64,000 nt of DNA from a virus. A program made the position numbers and the translations under genes. Shown piece by piece: positions 30,549 through 39,325 of this stretch. Where the stretch lies: IMG/VR virus record IMGVR_UViG_3300044712_001462, positions 124,001 through 188,000 of that record; one strand, 5' to 3'. How positions within the stretch are numbered: the first letter of the stretch is position 1; each line of letters opens with the position of its first letter. The notes beneath the pieces were generated by a model, which worked only from the letters and a program-made list of their open reading frames with translations, had not been told where the DNA came from and searched no databases.

Positions 30549-30704
30549 TTAGTTACTTGTTATTGGCTCAACAGGCACAACATTCCACTCTTGACCGCGG
30601 AACTCCAAATCAGCGTACTCGTTGGCCTGATCCGCGAAATCAAAAGGGCCATACAGACCAATACCATCAAACACATTCCCTACGGCAATAACGTAAAGAC
30701 CCAT
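30549..30704 (-). CDS. Small conserved phage protein, 51 aa
   Basis: Sequence MGLYVIAVGNVFDGIGLYGP, then a helix and EWNVVPVEPI, resembles short phage proteins with an NxFDGxxLxGPF pattern. Its ATG overlaps the stop of the methyltransferase-like gene (TAATG). Confidence 0.65.
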   Translation of the reverse strand: MGLYVIAVGNVFDGIGLYGPFDFADQANEYADLEFRGQEWNVVPVEPITSN

Positions 30705-31144
30705 TAGGCCCTCATCTCATAAGTGACATACCCAGACGTTTTACAGACCACTGGCAGAGGCAACACAATCAGCCCCTGCCAGGTACCAATAGAGGTCCAG
30801 CCATTTAACGCCTCTTTGTCCGCTCGGACTGTGATGTAGGCTGAACCGTTGTGCGCTAGATAAGCAGCGATATCACTGAGTACCGCTTCGCGCTGAGAAA
30901 TATCTGGTATCACGTTTAAGACAAACGTGTTGAGTACCGTATCAAAGAGTCCCTGTGGGCGGTCTGGGAAGAAGTACGGATCATACTTCTCCCAGCCGTA
31001 GGTATCAGCATCTGTGCCGTGACCACACCCGTAGTCCAGCGTACGTCCTGTGATTAACTTCTTTTCAACCAGTTTCCTAGCTGGGGCCGAAGGTTGCTTT
31101 CTGTGCAGCGCTGTTTTGTGTGATTTATTAGATCGCTGGAGCAT
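30704..31144 (-). CDS. SAM-dependent methyltransferase-like protein, 146 aa
   Basis: TLDYGCGHGTDADTYGWEKY is a clear motif I, followed by DPYFF and NVIPD. Short for a methyltransferase but a known phage/bacterial type. Substrate unknown. The N-terminus is basic. Confidence 0.75.
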   Translation of the reverse strand: MLQRSNKSHKTALHRKQPSAPARKLVEKKLITGRTLDYGCGHGTDADTYGWEKYDPYFFPDRPQGLFDTVLNTFVLNVIPDISQREAVLSDIAAYLAHNGSAYITVRADKEALNGWTSIGTWQGLIVLPLPVVCKTSGYVTYEMRA

Positions 31145-31580
31145 CCAGCCTTACTTCGGCCTCAACGTCTGGTTGAAACGTCTGTACCATCCAACCATGC
31201 GATCCGGCTACCCAGGAATCAAAGGCTTTCCGGCGCAGCGACTCTTCGATCTGGTCAGCCGACCAATCCGCCGGTACCCACCCTTGAACGCACTTAGACA
31301 AGTCCACGGTCACTGTCACTGTTGCAGAGACGTGTTTGTAACCGGCCACAAAAGACGGATCTATGGAGTCAAGTGGTGTGAACTCAGCCAGGGAAATAGG
31401 CTCCCATACCTCATACACCTCAGCCCGACCCCAATCATCATCGTCGTCCCAGGCAATTAAGTCGTCAATGCGTAAGCATCTCCACGCCAACTCTTCAGCG
31501 TCGTCTTCGGATTTAGCATCCACGGAAATTACTGCGCCTACATTGGCCAGACGCGTAACTCCTACTTTATACACTGGCAT
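31128..31580 (-). CDS. Hypothetical protein, 150 aa
   Basis: The MPVYKVGVTRLANVGAVISV start and a domain with DAKSEDDAEELAWRCLRIDD suggest an alpha/beta fold. The C-terminal half is beta-rich. Overlaps both neighbours. Confidence 0.65.
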   Translation of the reverse strand: MPVYKVGVTRLANVGAVISVDAKSEDDAEELAWRCLRIDDLIAWDDDDDWGRAEVYEVWEPISLAEFTPLDSIDPSFVAGYKHVSATVTVTVDLSKCVQGWVPADWSADQIEESLRRKAFDSWVAGSHGWMVQTFQPDVEAEVRLDAPAI

Positions 31581-31791
31581 TCTTACACCCCATACATTGT
31601 TTGCAGCTTGGACACACAATATGAGCCATACCTGGACCCAGAACCCCTACTGTGTACTCCTCGTGTGGCTGTGTCCTGTCGAACGGCGCTCCACAATGAG
31701 GACAGTCCCAGTAATCCGGCTCAGGTGGCGGAGGCGTTGTCGTGGGCTTCTCAACCGGTAAAAGAAGCCCATTACGTTTCTTGTACTGCAT
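31567..31791 (-). CDS. Small double zinc-motif protein, 74 aa
   Basis: CPHCGAPF and CPSCKQCMGC at the C-terminus suggest zinc binding after a Pro-rich linker (TTTPPPPEPDYWD). Confidence 0.65.
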   Translation of the reverse strand: MQYKKRNGLLLPVEKPTTTPPPPEPDYWDCPHCGAPFDRTQPHEEYTVGVLGPGMAHIVCPSCKQCMGCKNASV

Positions 31792-32032
31792 TTACCTTCT
31801 TCCTTTGTCTGGAAAACAGGTACGGAATTGAAGACTCAGACCACGGGCTGATTTCCAAATATTCGTCATCTCGATCTTCTTCGAAATCAATACCCAGAGC
31901 TCTAATAACATCATCGTCGTCAGGGACATCTTGACCGTCCGACACATAATAAAACAGTTGAAAGTCTGTGCCATGCCTGTGCGTATGCTCTACCACGTAC
32001 AGTTGCTTACCCCCAACACACAGCTTACTCAT
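31772..32032 (-). CDS. Hypothetical protein, 86 aa
   Basis: Begins MSKLCVGGKQLYVVEHTHRH; beta-rich then acidic. ATGA overlap with the upstream gene. Not recognised. Confidence 0.6.
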   Translation of the reverse strand: MSKLCVGGKQLYVVEHTHRHGTDFQLFYYVSDGQDVPDDDDVIRALGIDFEEDRDDEYLEISPWSESSIPYLFSRQRKKVNAVQET

Positions 32033-32433
32033 GCCGCCTCCTCCACAGCCTCATCATCAATCGTATCAATGTCAGCGGTGGTTACAGCATCCGGATTGAA
32101 GTAGGCCCGAATGTAATCAACCCCCTCGCCTCGCTTAGTTTTTGAAAGGCTGTCGTCACAAATATCCGCGTCATCCAGCATCGCTTCCCGCAGCAGTTCC
32201 AGCGCCCGCTCTGGTGACTTTGCATACACGCCGCCACAAAAGCCGACAGGCCCCTCAAACGAATTACCACAGTCAAAATGATAGTACTTAATCGGCTTAG
32301 CTGTCATAGTCGTTGTTCCACCAGTTCCTTTACACGCTTCGCAAGCCAACCAACTTGAAGCATCATCCGGGCGAACCCCCCAGCGGCTCGCCCCCGTACC
32401 GCCACAGCGGCTACACACCTCTTGCTGCAGCAT
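32029..32433 (-). CDS. DnaJ-like zinc-motif protein, 134 aa
   Basis: CSRCGGTGASRWGV and CEACKGTGG repeat the CxxCxGxG unit of DnaJ zinc centres. After TMTAKPIKYYHFDCGN comes a second, separate-looking domain; that internal ATG could also be used. Function unknown. Confidence 0.65.
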   Translation of the reverse strand: MLQQEVCSRCGGTGASRWGVRPDDASSWLACEACKGTGGTTTMTAKPIKYYHFDCGNSFEGPVGFCGGVYAKSPERALELLREAMLDDADICDDSLSKTKRGEGVDYIRAYFNPDAVTTADIDTIDDEAVEEAA

Positions 32434-32863
32434 AATCCTCTTTCGCAAACTGTAGGCAGCGCTCACGCAGCGATCCCAACTCGCTGATGTGACAGAACTG
32501 ATCGTAGATGTCGGTAGGCGAATCACCCCACGACATCCCTCCGGTAATCAGACAACTGTAAGTCATCTCTGCCAGTCTCAGCGTATCTACGTCGCGACGA
32601 CCGCTACTCATAGCAACATCTCTTAGCGCCTCAACCAAATAATCTCGCACAAGCTGGGCCTGATGCGATTTCCAAGATTCTTCAGTGTGGTCATCTGGAT
32701 GAGTTTCATCCAGCTCCACAACGTGAACGCTTAAAGCCCAGTCGTCAGCAAAACCGAGTAGCTCCTCTGTCGGCTCCCGCTGTAGATCCTGCTTAAACAA
32801 CTCTTCACGCTTCTCGCTCCACTTAAAATGAGGAACGATGGCATACATGAAATCAGCGCCCAT
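32411..32863 (-). CDS. Hypothetical protein, 150 aa
   Basis: Helical, acidic protein beginning MGADFMYAIVPHFKWSEKRE. The MxYAIVP start and the ETHPDD segment recall phage hypothetical proteins. Overlaps the DnaJ-motif gene by 23 bases. Confidence 0.65.
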   Translation of the reverse strand: MGADFMYAIVPHFKWSEKREELFKQDLQREPTEELLGFADDWALSVHVVELDETHPDDHTEESWKSHQAQLVRDYLVEALRDVAMSSGRRDVDTLRLAEMTYSCLITGGMSWGDSPTDIYDQFCHISELGSLRERCLQFAKEDYAAARGV

Positions 32864-32875
32864 AAACCCTCTCGA

Positions 32876-33142
32876 TCAATAGAAACTATGGGGACTACGA
32901 CCAGTGTACGGAGCATATCGCTCGTAAAAATCGATAATCGACTCACACGGACTATGTAGCTCGATGACGGGAGGCTGATTCGCTCTCCACAGAACAGCAA
33001 CAACTGTCAACGTGAGTTGGAATCCATGATTCCACACCTGAGCCGACTGCACCTTGTCTCCGACTCGCGGAACCTCAGGTAGCTCGGTCGGCCATTCTTC
33101 ATAATCCAGATCCAAGTTAGTACGACAATGTACAGCTACCAT
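32876..33142 (-). CDS. Beta-rich hypothetical protein, 88 aa
   Basis: VPRVGDKVQSAQVWNHGFQL and TVVAVLWRANQPPVIELHSP suggest a small beta barrel. No family assigned. Confidence 0.6.
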   Translation of the reverse strand: MVAVHCRTNLDLDYEEWPTELPEVPRVGDKVQSAQVWNHGFQLTLTVVAVLWRANQPPVIELHSPCESIIDFYERYAPYTGRSPHSFY

Positions 33143-33153
33143 AGTGAACTCTC

Positions 33154-33456
33154 CTAATAGTTGAGGTTACGAATCCACACTATCGCGTAATCAACACCCA
33201 GCTCTGTCATTTTCTGACAAATTGCCTCCCAGATATCGTCCGGGAGAACGCTAGGATCTTCTATCTCAGGAGCATTTGACCCGTCGCCGCGGTCATAGGT
33301 AACAAACACATCTGAAAACTCATGTGGAATTTCGCCTTGTGTGTGCCAGGTAGCTACACACGACGAATTAAGGAAAAGGCGAAAATCATCACGCTCATAC
33401 CAGTCAGGCGCGTTGATGGTTACAACGCGCATGGGGGCAATCTCAGCACTTAACAT
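33154..33456 (-). CDS. Hypothetical protein, 100 aa
   Basis: Starts MLSAEIAPMRVVTINAPDWY; an ATG eight codons later (MRVVTINAP) is an alternative start. No known motif. Confidence 0.6.
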   Translation of the reverse strand: MLSAEIAPMRVVTINAPDWYERDDFRLFLNSSCVATWHTQGEIPHEFSDVFVTYDRGDGSNAPEIEDPSVLPDDIWEAICQKMTELGVDYAIVWIRNLNY

Positions 33457-34493
33457 CAGGCTGCCTCGTCAGGTCTCACCAACGGATTCTTCTTACTAGC
33501 CTTTGTGATCAGGTTAGTTGTCTCACTCGTAATGCGGTGCTTCGCGTGCAGAGAAGTCCACTTGTCGTAGGCTTCCTTGGCCTCTCCCACCAGCGGGAAG
33601 CAGTCTAGGGAAGTTGTCGAGCGACTCTTCTTACGATCCTTCTGCTTAATGAAAGCAGCCAGATCGCTCTGTACGCGGGCATACAAAGCTCGTCGAGCTT
33701 CCCGTGACCCTTTCAACTTCGTGCCCATAATGTACTCACGCAAATGCAACGGGCCGGTTTCGTAGTCATGCTTTTTCTTATAGTCCGGGCCCTGCCGATA
33801 AATGTCGCAAAAGTGCTCAAGAATCTCCAAGCGGGTATGCGGAATCGCTCGCGCAACCGCTGCCTGCAGACTAACGTTATTAGCCTTCTGTGGGCAACCT
33901 TTAAGCATCGCTACCGACGGGAGCACCAGCGGCAACATGAGCCGCGTCATGTCTACCGTCTCAGCCCCGGTTGTCTTCCGCTCGTTCACTCCGGGAGCAA
34001 ACCAAGCCATCCGACAAATACCGGAATGCTCTCCAGACACACCGCAGGTGTACTGGATCACTTGGCTGGGAGTTCGACTGGATCCCCTGTCGATGCTGGT
34101 GATGGCGTCTTCAAACGTCATCCCGAACGTCATGTTGAAGGTCTGAGGTTCGCCACAATCGATGAGCGCGGCGAGACGATTTTGCCCGGATAGGAGCTCT
34201 TCCAGGACGCTAATAATCAATGGATCCGCAGAGTGCAGGAACTGTTCCAGCTCCATATCCACTCGCAAAGCCGTGGCGTTGGCCTTGTTGAAAGGCCGAT
34301 TCCGCTTGTTCAAGGTGGCTAGGTGAATAGCCTGATCCTTGTTTATCCGTACGCTCACCGTCGGCAGACCGTCTACCGTGTTGGCGTACGACACGCCATC
34401 CTTGATAAATTTCGCGAACACGGGTACTGATGCAAACGAATGCACCTTCCCGTCCATGTACTTCTGACAGAACATTGACCGCGATCTTCCCAT
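33456..34493 (-). CDS. ParB-like 'GQNRL' phage protein, 345 aa
   Basis: RNRPFNKANATALRVDMELEQ followed by LLSGQNRLAALIDCG is the core pattern of a phage family with a ParB/sulfiredoxin-like fold, where GQHRLxA is typical (Asn here for His). DRGSSRTPSQVI also fits. The C-terminus is basic and may bind DNA. Known relatives are mostly unassigned; nuclease or NTP-dependent roles are possible. Confidence 0.65.
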   Translation of the reverse strand: MGRSRSMFCQKYMDGKVHSFASVPVFAKFIKDGVSYANTVDGLPTVSVRINKDQAIHLATLNKRNRPFNKANATALRVDMELEQFLHSADPLIISVLEELLSGQNRLAALIDCGEPQTFNMTFGMTFEDAITSIDRGSSRTPSQVIQYTCGVSGEHSGICRMAWFAPGVNERKTTGAETVDMTRLMLPLVLPSVAMLKGCPQKANNVSLQAAVARAIPHTRLEILEHFCDIYRQGPDYKKKHDYETGPLHLREYIMGTKLKGSREARRALYARVQSDLAAFIKQKDRKKSRSTTSLDCFPLVGEAKEAYDKWTSLHAKHRITSETTNLITKASKKNPLVRPDEAA

Positions 34494-34507
34494 AGACCGG
34501 CCTTTCT

Positions 34508-34657
34508 TTACTGTTTGACCTCACCATCCAGCAGCATTACACCATCGTAATGCGCTTTCTGGATCTTCTCGACCAGATACTCCCACACGTCGTCCCACGC
34601 CTCTTCTTCGCAATCACCAATCCCCACAGCTGTCACTGTGAACTCGTATGCCGCCAT
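34508..34657 (-). CDS. Small acidic protein, 49 aa
   Basis: ATG 34657 overlaps the stop of the upstream gene (TGATGG). Encodes MAAYEFTVTAVGIGDCEEEA and a short helix. No separate ribosome site is needed if coupled. Confidence 0.6.
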   Translation of the reverse strand: MAAYEFTVTAVGIGDCEEEAWDDVWEYLVEKIQKAHYDGVMLLDGEVKQ

Positions 34658-35247
34658 CACACACTCCTATACTTATCTCGCAACTCGCAGTAGAGCCGCT
34701 CGATCCCTTCGTCCGCCTCAATCCACATCGTTTCATACGGTGCAATGACTTTCTCCGCCGCTTCAATGACTCGCTCCGCAGTCTCTTTCACCGTATCCGC
34801 CCAGGGAACAGACACAGTCTCACTGAAGAAAAGACACCAGTCATCGCCGGTCCACTCACCAGAGCATCCCACATCACAAACCACGCTAAGCGCTAACATG
34901 GAATAACTAGATTTGTCCTCTGCGGTTAAGTCCCATTCACACTCATATGTCGGGTCAACCAGTGTTTTGTGGCCCGATACCCGTACGGTAACAGTCTCGT
35001 CGTTAGCCCCCAGAATCGAATCAATCCCCGTGCAACCTGTCGGCTCCAGGTCCGCATCCTTCCAGCCAAAACTGATTAGATCGAAACACCCAGACAAGCA
35101 CCGCCCGTCGTCGTCATAGCGCTTCAGATTGCGGCCTTCATTCATCTCTCGAAGGGTTATTCGTAACTCATCGATCGCGGCAGCAAGTTCGACCTCCTCC
35201 TGTTCACGGCAATACCAATCCCAGTCTTCGCTAGGACATCTCGCCAT
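34657..35247 (-). CDS. Acidic hypothetical protein, 196 aa
   Basis: Starts MARCPSEDWDWYCREQEEVE; a helical N-terminal and C-terminal part flank a beta-rich middle (TVRVSGHKTLVDPTYECEWD). No motif. Confidence 0.65.
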   Translation of the reverse strand: MARCPSEDWDWYCREQEEVELAAAIDELRITLREMNEGRNLKRYDDDGRCLSGCFDLISFGWKDADLEPTGCTGIDSILGANDETVTVRVSGHKTLVDPTYECEWDLTAEDKSSYSMLALSVVCDVGCSGEWTGDDWCLFFSETVSVPWADTVKETAERVIEAAEKVIAPYETMWIEADEGIERLYCELRDKYRSV

Positions 35248-35520
35248 TTACTCCTCCTCATCCTCTTCTTCCTGCGCCGGTCTGCGGTTTGCCACGTCTT
35301 CAAACGTGCGCCCATCCGAGTCCTCCCCGCCAAAAAAGCAATAATCAAAGACATGCTCGAGGGCTGCATAAGTCTGGGGGTCCAGCTCCGTCGCATCCTC
35401 GTATTCCTCGAAATACGTGTTTACCAGCAGAACAAAAGCATCGGTAAGCTCCTGTTCTTTGAAGTGGTGCTGTATGGATTGCACCAAACAGTTAAATCTC
35501 GCAACTGGATCTTCTTTCAT
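35248..35520 (-). CDS. Hypothetical protein, 90 aa, first gene after promoter and operator
   Basis: The ATG at 35520 (MKEDPVARFNCLVQSIQHHF) follows AAAGGAG. The product is helical and acidic. It is the first gene after the promoter at 35602-35630, with an operator-like site in the leader, so it may be early or repressor-controlled. Confidence 0.65.
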   Translation of the reverse strand: MKEDPVARFNCLVQSIQHHFKEQELTDAFVLLVNTYFEEYEDATELDPQTYAALEHVFDYCFFGGEDSDGRTFEDVANRRPAQEEEDEEE

Positions 35521-35576
35521 ACCCGTCGCTCCTTTGGCTAGACATTCAGACAGAAATGGCAACAAAGAGAACTCTC

Positions 35577-35590
35577 TAATAGCGATATCA
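35577..35590. promoter_or_regulatory. Operator-like site just downstream of a phage promoter (TAATAGCGATATCA)
   Basis: It lies about +5 to +18 from the predicted start of the CTAAATT-type promoter, where a bound repressor would block transcription. It sits within a longer CTCTCT...AGAGAG inverted repeat. Confidence 0.6.
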
Positions 35591-35601
35591 GAGAGTCACA
35601 T

Positions 35602-35630
35602 ATTATGACGCAGAAGTGTCGAGAATTAAG
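35602..35630 (-). promoter_or_regulatory. Phage promoter, CTTAATT-N16-CATAAT
   Basis: One mismatch in the first box, exact spacing. The first box includes the TAA stop of the gene at 35626. Predicted start near 35595. Confidence 0.7.
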
Positions 35631-35862
35631 AAACAGGCTGGATAGCACCACTGCCACCGCGTGTAGCAGTTCCGAAGCCGATCGGTTTGGGCCAAGGACG
35701 CCGCCTCGCTACGACTTGAAGCCCCGGGTTACCCCGCATTCCTGGCGCTATCCGAGACGGCCTTGCAGGCGCGAGGAGCCGTCTTACCCACATAGCCGCA
35801 CACATGCCAATGCGGTCTACCGGGTTACAGATGTTGTCCAAATCTAAGCCTGCCGACAACAC
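35626..35862 (-). CDS. Hypothetical protein, 78 aa (GTG start)
   Basis: GTG 35862 (VLSAGLDLDNICNPVDRIGM) lies behind AGGTGA; an upstream TTG is less likely. The C-terminal half is Arg/Gly/Pro-rich. Last gene of the glycan operon; role unknown. Confidence 0.5.
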   Translation of the reverse strand: MLSAGLDLDNICNPVDRIGMCAAMWVRRLLAPARPSRIAPGMRGNPGLQVVARRRPWPKPIGFGTATRGGSGAIQPVS

Positions 35863-35866
35863 CTTC

Positions 35867-36400
35867 TCACCTGTTATCAACTTTCAAAAGAAATTGCGTA
35901 CCGTGCTGCTGGACGGAGCCAAAACGCCCTAGTTCTTCCGCGGTCCAAGCAGACAGATGACGCTCATAGATATTACCAAATACCTGACTCTGGGCGAAAA
36001 AGTCCACAGGAGTTGCTACAAGGGCTGTCTGGCAGTGTTTCTTTAGAAGTCCGAGAAACTCCAGGGCTGTAGGCTTTTCAAGATGCTCCAGGGCATCGAC
36101 GCACAGGGCCAAATCCCAGTGCTCTCCGCGGCGCATGAATTCAACCATGTCACCGATGATGATGTCGTTGTAGAGAGCTCGGTGCCAGGGTTGGACGTAG
36201 GGTTCGTAAATCTCCACGCCAGCCAGGTAGGTGCGCCGTCCTGGGTATTCTTTTTCTCCCCAACCATCCACATACTCCCGCACCAAGGCTCCCCACTTAC
36301 CGCTCCCAATACCCAGATCCACAATCCGTCTTGGCTTAGGCTTGAGCCACAGCAATTCACAGCAGACGGGACGAAGGTTATCGACAGAAGAGAAGGGCAT
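35867..36400 (-). CDS. Class I SAM methyltransferase, 177 aa
   Basis: RIVDLGIGSGKWGALVREY is motif I and LALCVDALEHLEK is motif IV-like, as in methyltransferases of surface-polysaccharide clusters. It overlaps the glycosyltransferase start by one base. It probably modifies a sugar. Confidence 0.75.
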   Translation of the reverse strand: MPFSSVDNLRPVCCELLWLKPKPRRIVDLGIGSGKWGALVREYVDGWGEKEYPGRRTYLAGVEIYEPYVQPWHRALYNDIIIGDMVEFMRRGEHWDLALCVDALEHLEKPTALEFLGLLKKHCQTALVATPVDFFAQSQVFGNIYERHLSAWTAEELGRFGSVQQHGTQFLLKVDNR

Positions 36401-37206
36401 TAATGGAATACCTCAGGCATCGTTCCTCCAAACCGCCACAAACGCAGACCGTCAGGTAACTCTTCCTGAAACCAAGCTTCACGGCTCACGATCGTCTTAG
36501 GTCTTGTAGCTCGCTCACCTCGGTTGCAGTAGTAATCATTCTTGTCTCGAATGTGCTCTGGATCCTTACAGAACCCAAAGTGCAAACACACTGGCCCAGC
36601 TATCTGCCAAGCATCATCAGCAGAAACTAACCGTCTATCGTGCACGCGCAGACCAAAATCCTGTAACGGATGCGTACCTCGCTCAGGGTAATTGTGATTC
36701 TGTCGATACCGGTCTCCCGAACGCACCCGCCAGAACCGGATATGCTCGATGTCGTAATACCCGCCGGTAATGAACTGATCTGTTGTCTTCCAGAAATGGA
36801 GTGACGGAAACCGCCACGCCCACTTCGAGTCGTCCTGCCTTATCTGTTTGATAATGGCAGACAGCTCATCTCGACGATAGAACTCATCAGCATCAACCGC
36901 GATCAGCAACCCAGGCGTGACATTCTCCATATACCGATTACGAAGCTCACACTTAGCCTGGGCCCCTCCAGTTGAAGTCCAACCATGCTGGATGAATCGA
37001 ATCTTCTTATCTGGGTCTGGAAAATCTCGGACCAGGCTAGCTGTCTCATCAGTTGACAGACCATCCGATGTCACTCGTGTAGCCGGATACAGTCTGTCTG
37101 CTCCCTCCACGACTGTAATGCTATCAGCCAGCGGATAGTGCTGCTCCAGGTTACGCGCAATGTACTGAGCCTCGTTTAACACGATCATACCGATCGATAC
37201 GTGCAC
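36400..37206 (-). CDS. GT2-like glycosyltransferase, 268 aa
   Basis: The N-terminus VSIGMIVLNEAQYIARNLEQ, a GLSTDETASLV stretch and the DADEFY metal-binding motif (about 102-107) are typical of GT-A family 2 enzymes acting on nucleotide sugars. The rest is Trp/Arg/His-rich. Confidence 0.8.
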   Translation of the reverse strand: MHVSIGMIVLNEAQYIARNLEQHYPLADSITVVEGADRLYPATRVTSDGLSTDETASLVRDFPDPDKKIRFIQHGWTSTGGAQAKCELRNRYMENVTPGLLIAVDADEFYRRDELSAIIKQIRQDDSKWAWRFPSLHFWKTTDQFITGGYYDIEHIRFWRVRSGDRYRQNHNYPERGTHPLQDFGLRVHDRRLVSADDAWQIAGPVCLHFGFCKDPEHIRDKNDYYCNRGERATRPKTIVSREAWFQEELPDGLRLWRFGGTMPEVFH

Positions 37207-37215
37207 GGCAGTCTC

Positions 37216-38220
37216 CTAACAGATAGCATTCAACCAAGCTTCCACATGATCTTCTGGCCTGTGTTTATCCGCAGCCCCAGGCCTTACAGCAGGTAAGGGT
37301 CCGCGCATAGCTGCACTAAGCTCAGCCACACTACCCAAGGACGTTACTATCAGTCCGGGTGTGTCTGGTGCTTCCAGAGCCGCGCTACCTACATCCGAGA
37401 CAATTACCGGACGTCTACGAGCCAAGGCTTCGGCAATGGTTAAGTCATACCCCTGTCCATAAGCTGTCGGTACCACTAAGGCGTCCACTCCGTCATACAC
37501 AGCAGGCATATCCCGACGTTTGACATTCGAGATTGTGGATAACCTCACGCCAGCCAACTGTGCTGCTTCGGCTGCTGTCTCAAATAACCGAGTTCCCTGT
37601 CCCGAAATAGAAGCGCACAGAAAAGTATCCTGACGCTTAACAGGAGCCGTCGGAGAACGGAAAAAGTACCCAGGAATCGGGTTGTAAACCAACTTAGCCT
37701 GGGGAAGACACATGTAGTGCCTGAGCATCTGATACTCGTGACGACTGATCCCTAGCACCGTATCAAAAGTAGCTAGAGCCTTACGTTCCCGAAGCATACC
37801 AGGCGCATCAAACCGGGGCTCCTCGCTCGTCTTACCTAGCCAGTACAGATTCCACTGGGTCAGAAACGATCCCCAGCCAAAACCGTGTAACGTACAGGCG
37901 GTTGTCGTATTCGGTAAGTCAGCCCACCAGGTCCTGTGTACATCTAGGGAGTCGCAATGCACGACGTCAGGCCTGATTCGCTCACAGAATGCGCGGCATC
38001 CTTCTGCAAACTCTGTCGAATAGACATGCGGCTCACAGTCAAGATGGTGAACAACCAGGTTAGTTACCTGTGTTACTGCCTGTAATGTTGGATGTCCGGT
38101 AGTTAAAACAAATACCGTATGTCCGGCGGCAGCCAGCGCTTCCGCTCTGTCCTGAACCACAAACGGCATCCCACCACTACGATGTGTAGGATATACCCGA
38201 CAGACAAGTATGATCTTCAT
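37216..38220 (-). CDS. GT4-like glycosyltransferase, 334 aa
   Basis: A GT-B fold is indicated by MKIILVCRVYPTHRSGGMPF, by HGFGWGSF and by the C-terminal GYDLTIAEALARRRPVIVSD, which carries the E-x7-E-like donor site in shortened form. It probably transfers a sugar in the same pathway as its neighbours. Confidence 0.8.
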   Translation of the reverse strand: MKIILVCRVYPTHRSGGMPFVVQDRAEALAAAGHTVFVLTTGHPTLQAVTQVTNLVVHHLDCEPHVYSTEFAEGCRAFCERIRPDVVHCDSLDVHRTWWADLPNTTTACTLHGFGWGSFLTQWNLYWLGKTSEEPRFDAPGMLRERKALATFDTVLGISRHEYQMLRHYMCLPQAKLVYNPIPGYFFRSPTAPVKRQDTFLCASISGQGTRLFETAAEAAQLAGVRLSTISNVKRRDMPAVYDGVDALVVPTAYGQGYDLTIAEALARRRPVIVSDVGSAALEAPDTPGLIVTSLGSVAELSAAMRGPLPAVRPGAADKHRPEDHVEAWLNAIC

Positions 38221-38720
38221 TTACGCGTGCCCCTTAGACAAGCCACAAAATTCAGAGTCAATCTACCACTATCCAGCGAACCAGCGTCATAAGCATGGAA
38301 GTCTAGTAGCGCCGGGCCCAGCATAGACAGATCAAATACGCCTGCTCTGGTGTCTGGTCCAAATGTATACCGCATCTTGTCGCCATCCGGACCTAAACCG
38401 TTCTCTCCGCGATGTCTGAACAACAGGTCCTGAATCCAAAAGCGTTTGCAACACCCCAGCACATTGGAGAACCACCTGCCAGGATCCGGCGAATAATGAA
38501 ACACATTACAAGCCACAACCAGATCCGTTAACTCTCTGCCTTGGTTATTGAGATCCCAGTCACTTACTCGCCAACGTAGAAACTCAGCCCTTGGATATAG
38601 ATTACTAACAATGCGACACTGGCGATCGTTCAACGATAACCCAATAATCTTGCTGACAGGCTCTTTGGACCACTTGAGAAAATATCTCTCGCAAGCCTCA
38701 TAGTCCTGGTCTACAGCCAT
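38217..38720 (-). CDS. Methyltransferase-like protein, 167 aa
   Basis: LVVACNVFHYSPDPGRWFSN resembles the post-motif segment of class I methyltransferases, but the glycine-rich motif I is not obvious (KIIGLSLNDRQ). Possibly a degenerate or shortened member. Confidence 0.5.
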   Translation of the reverse strand: MAVDQDYEACERYFLKWSKEPVSKIIGLSLNDRQCRIVSNLYPRAEFLRWRVSDWDLNNQGRELTDLVVACNVFHYSPDPGRWFSNVLGCCKRFWIQDLLFRHRGENGLGPDGDKMRYTFGPDTRAGVFDLSMLGPALLDFHAYDAGSLDSGRLTLNFVACLRGTRK

Positions 38721-39325
38721 TCCAGCACCTTCTCTACGGGTACTAACAGTGTTCGAATCCGTTCCACGAGATCTCGAACAGGTTTTGGATCAGTCTCCCA
38801 GGGCACATGCAGAGTAAGGACTAGCGGGTACCCAAAGGTCGCCGGGATCCTCTCTACTAACTCGGAAGCTCGTCCATATAGCTCTTTACAGGCAGGCATG
38901 TAGACCGCTGCGCCAACCCGAGAAGGTAGGCAACTAGACGAGATATTTCCCTCATAACCTCCCAAGAAGATTGAGCCACCAGCTTCTGACCAGTTAAGGA
39001 CTGTCTGTCGCGTATAGGCGTTGAATGGTGGAATGTACACCCCTGTCTGAAGCTTTAACCTAGACTCGCGCATTCTGTCCGCCGAGACATCTGCTCCCCG
39101 AGTATGGTCGTAGCCATGAACCGACCACCGCTCTGGTTCCTGCAGATCGACACGCGCCGCAGCTCCCGGCTCCAACCAAGCCGGTACTGCGCCGTAAATG
39201 GCTGGTGTGCCTATCAGACCACAAGCACCCCTCCACCAGTCAAAATAACGCAGAGCGCCATCCGATCCCTGTTCCGGCTTGTCTCCCTCTCGTCTCCCTA
39301 CGTCATCAATCCGTAAGACAATCAT
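38711..39325 (-). CDS. Polysaccharide deacetylase-like protein, 204 aa
   Basis: LRIDDVGRR provides the Asp-Asp pair and VHGYDH the HxxxH metal motif of the NodB/CE4 fold, with PPFNAY matching the RxPxG-type region. It may remove acetyl groups from a glycan. Length is short for the family. Confidence 0.65.
   Translation of the reverse strand: MIVLRIDDVGRREGDKPEQGSDGALRYFDWWRGACGLIGTPAIYGAVPAWLEPGAAARVDLQEPERWSVHGYDHTRGADVSADRMRESRLKLQTGVYIPPFNAYTRQTVLNWSEAGGSIFLGGYEGNISSSCLPSRVGAAVYMPACKELYGRASELVERIPATFGYPLVLTLHVPWETDPKPVRDLVERIRTLLVPVEKVLEWL

Noticed and set aside
35626-35880. TTG 35880 as start of the 84-codon frame
   Set aside because: The GTG at 35862 has a better-placed AGGTGA ribosome site.
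38745-38765. GTGTTCGAATCCG resembling a tRNA T-loop
   Set aside because: It lies inside a deacetylase-like gene and no acceptor stem or anticodon arm can be formed around it.
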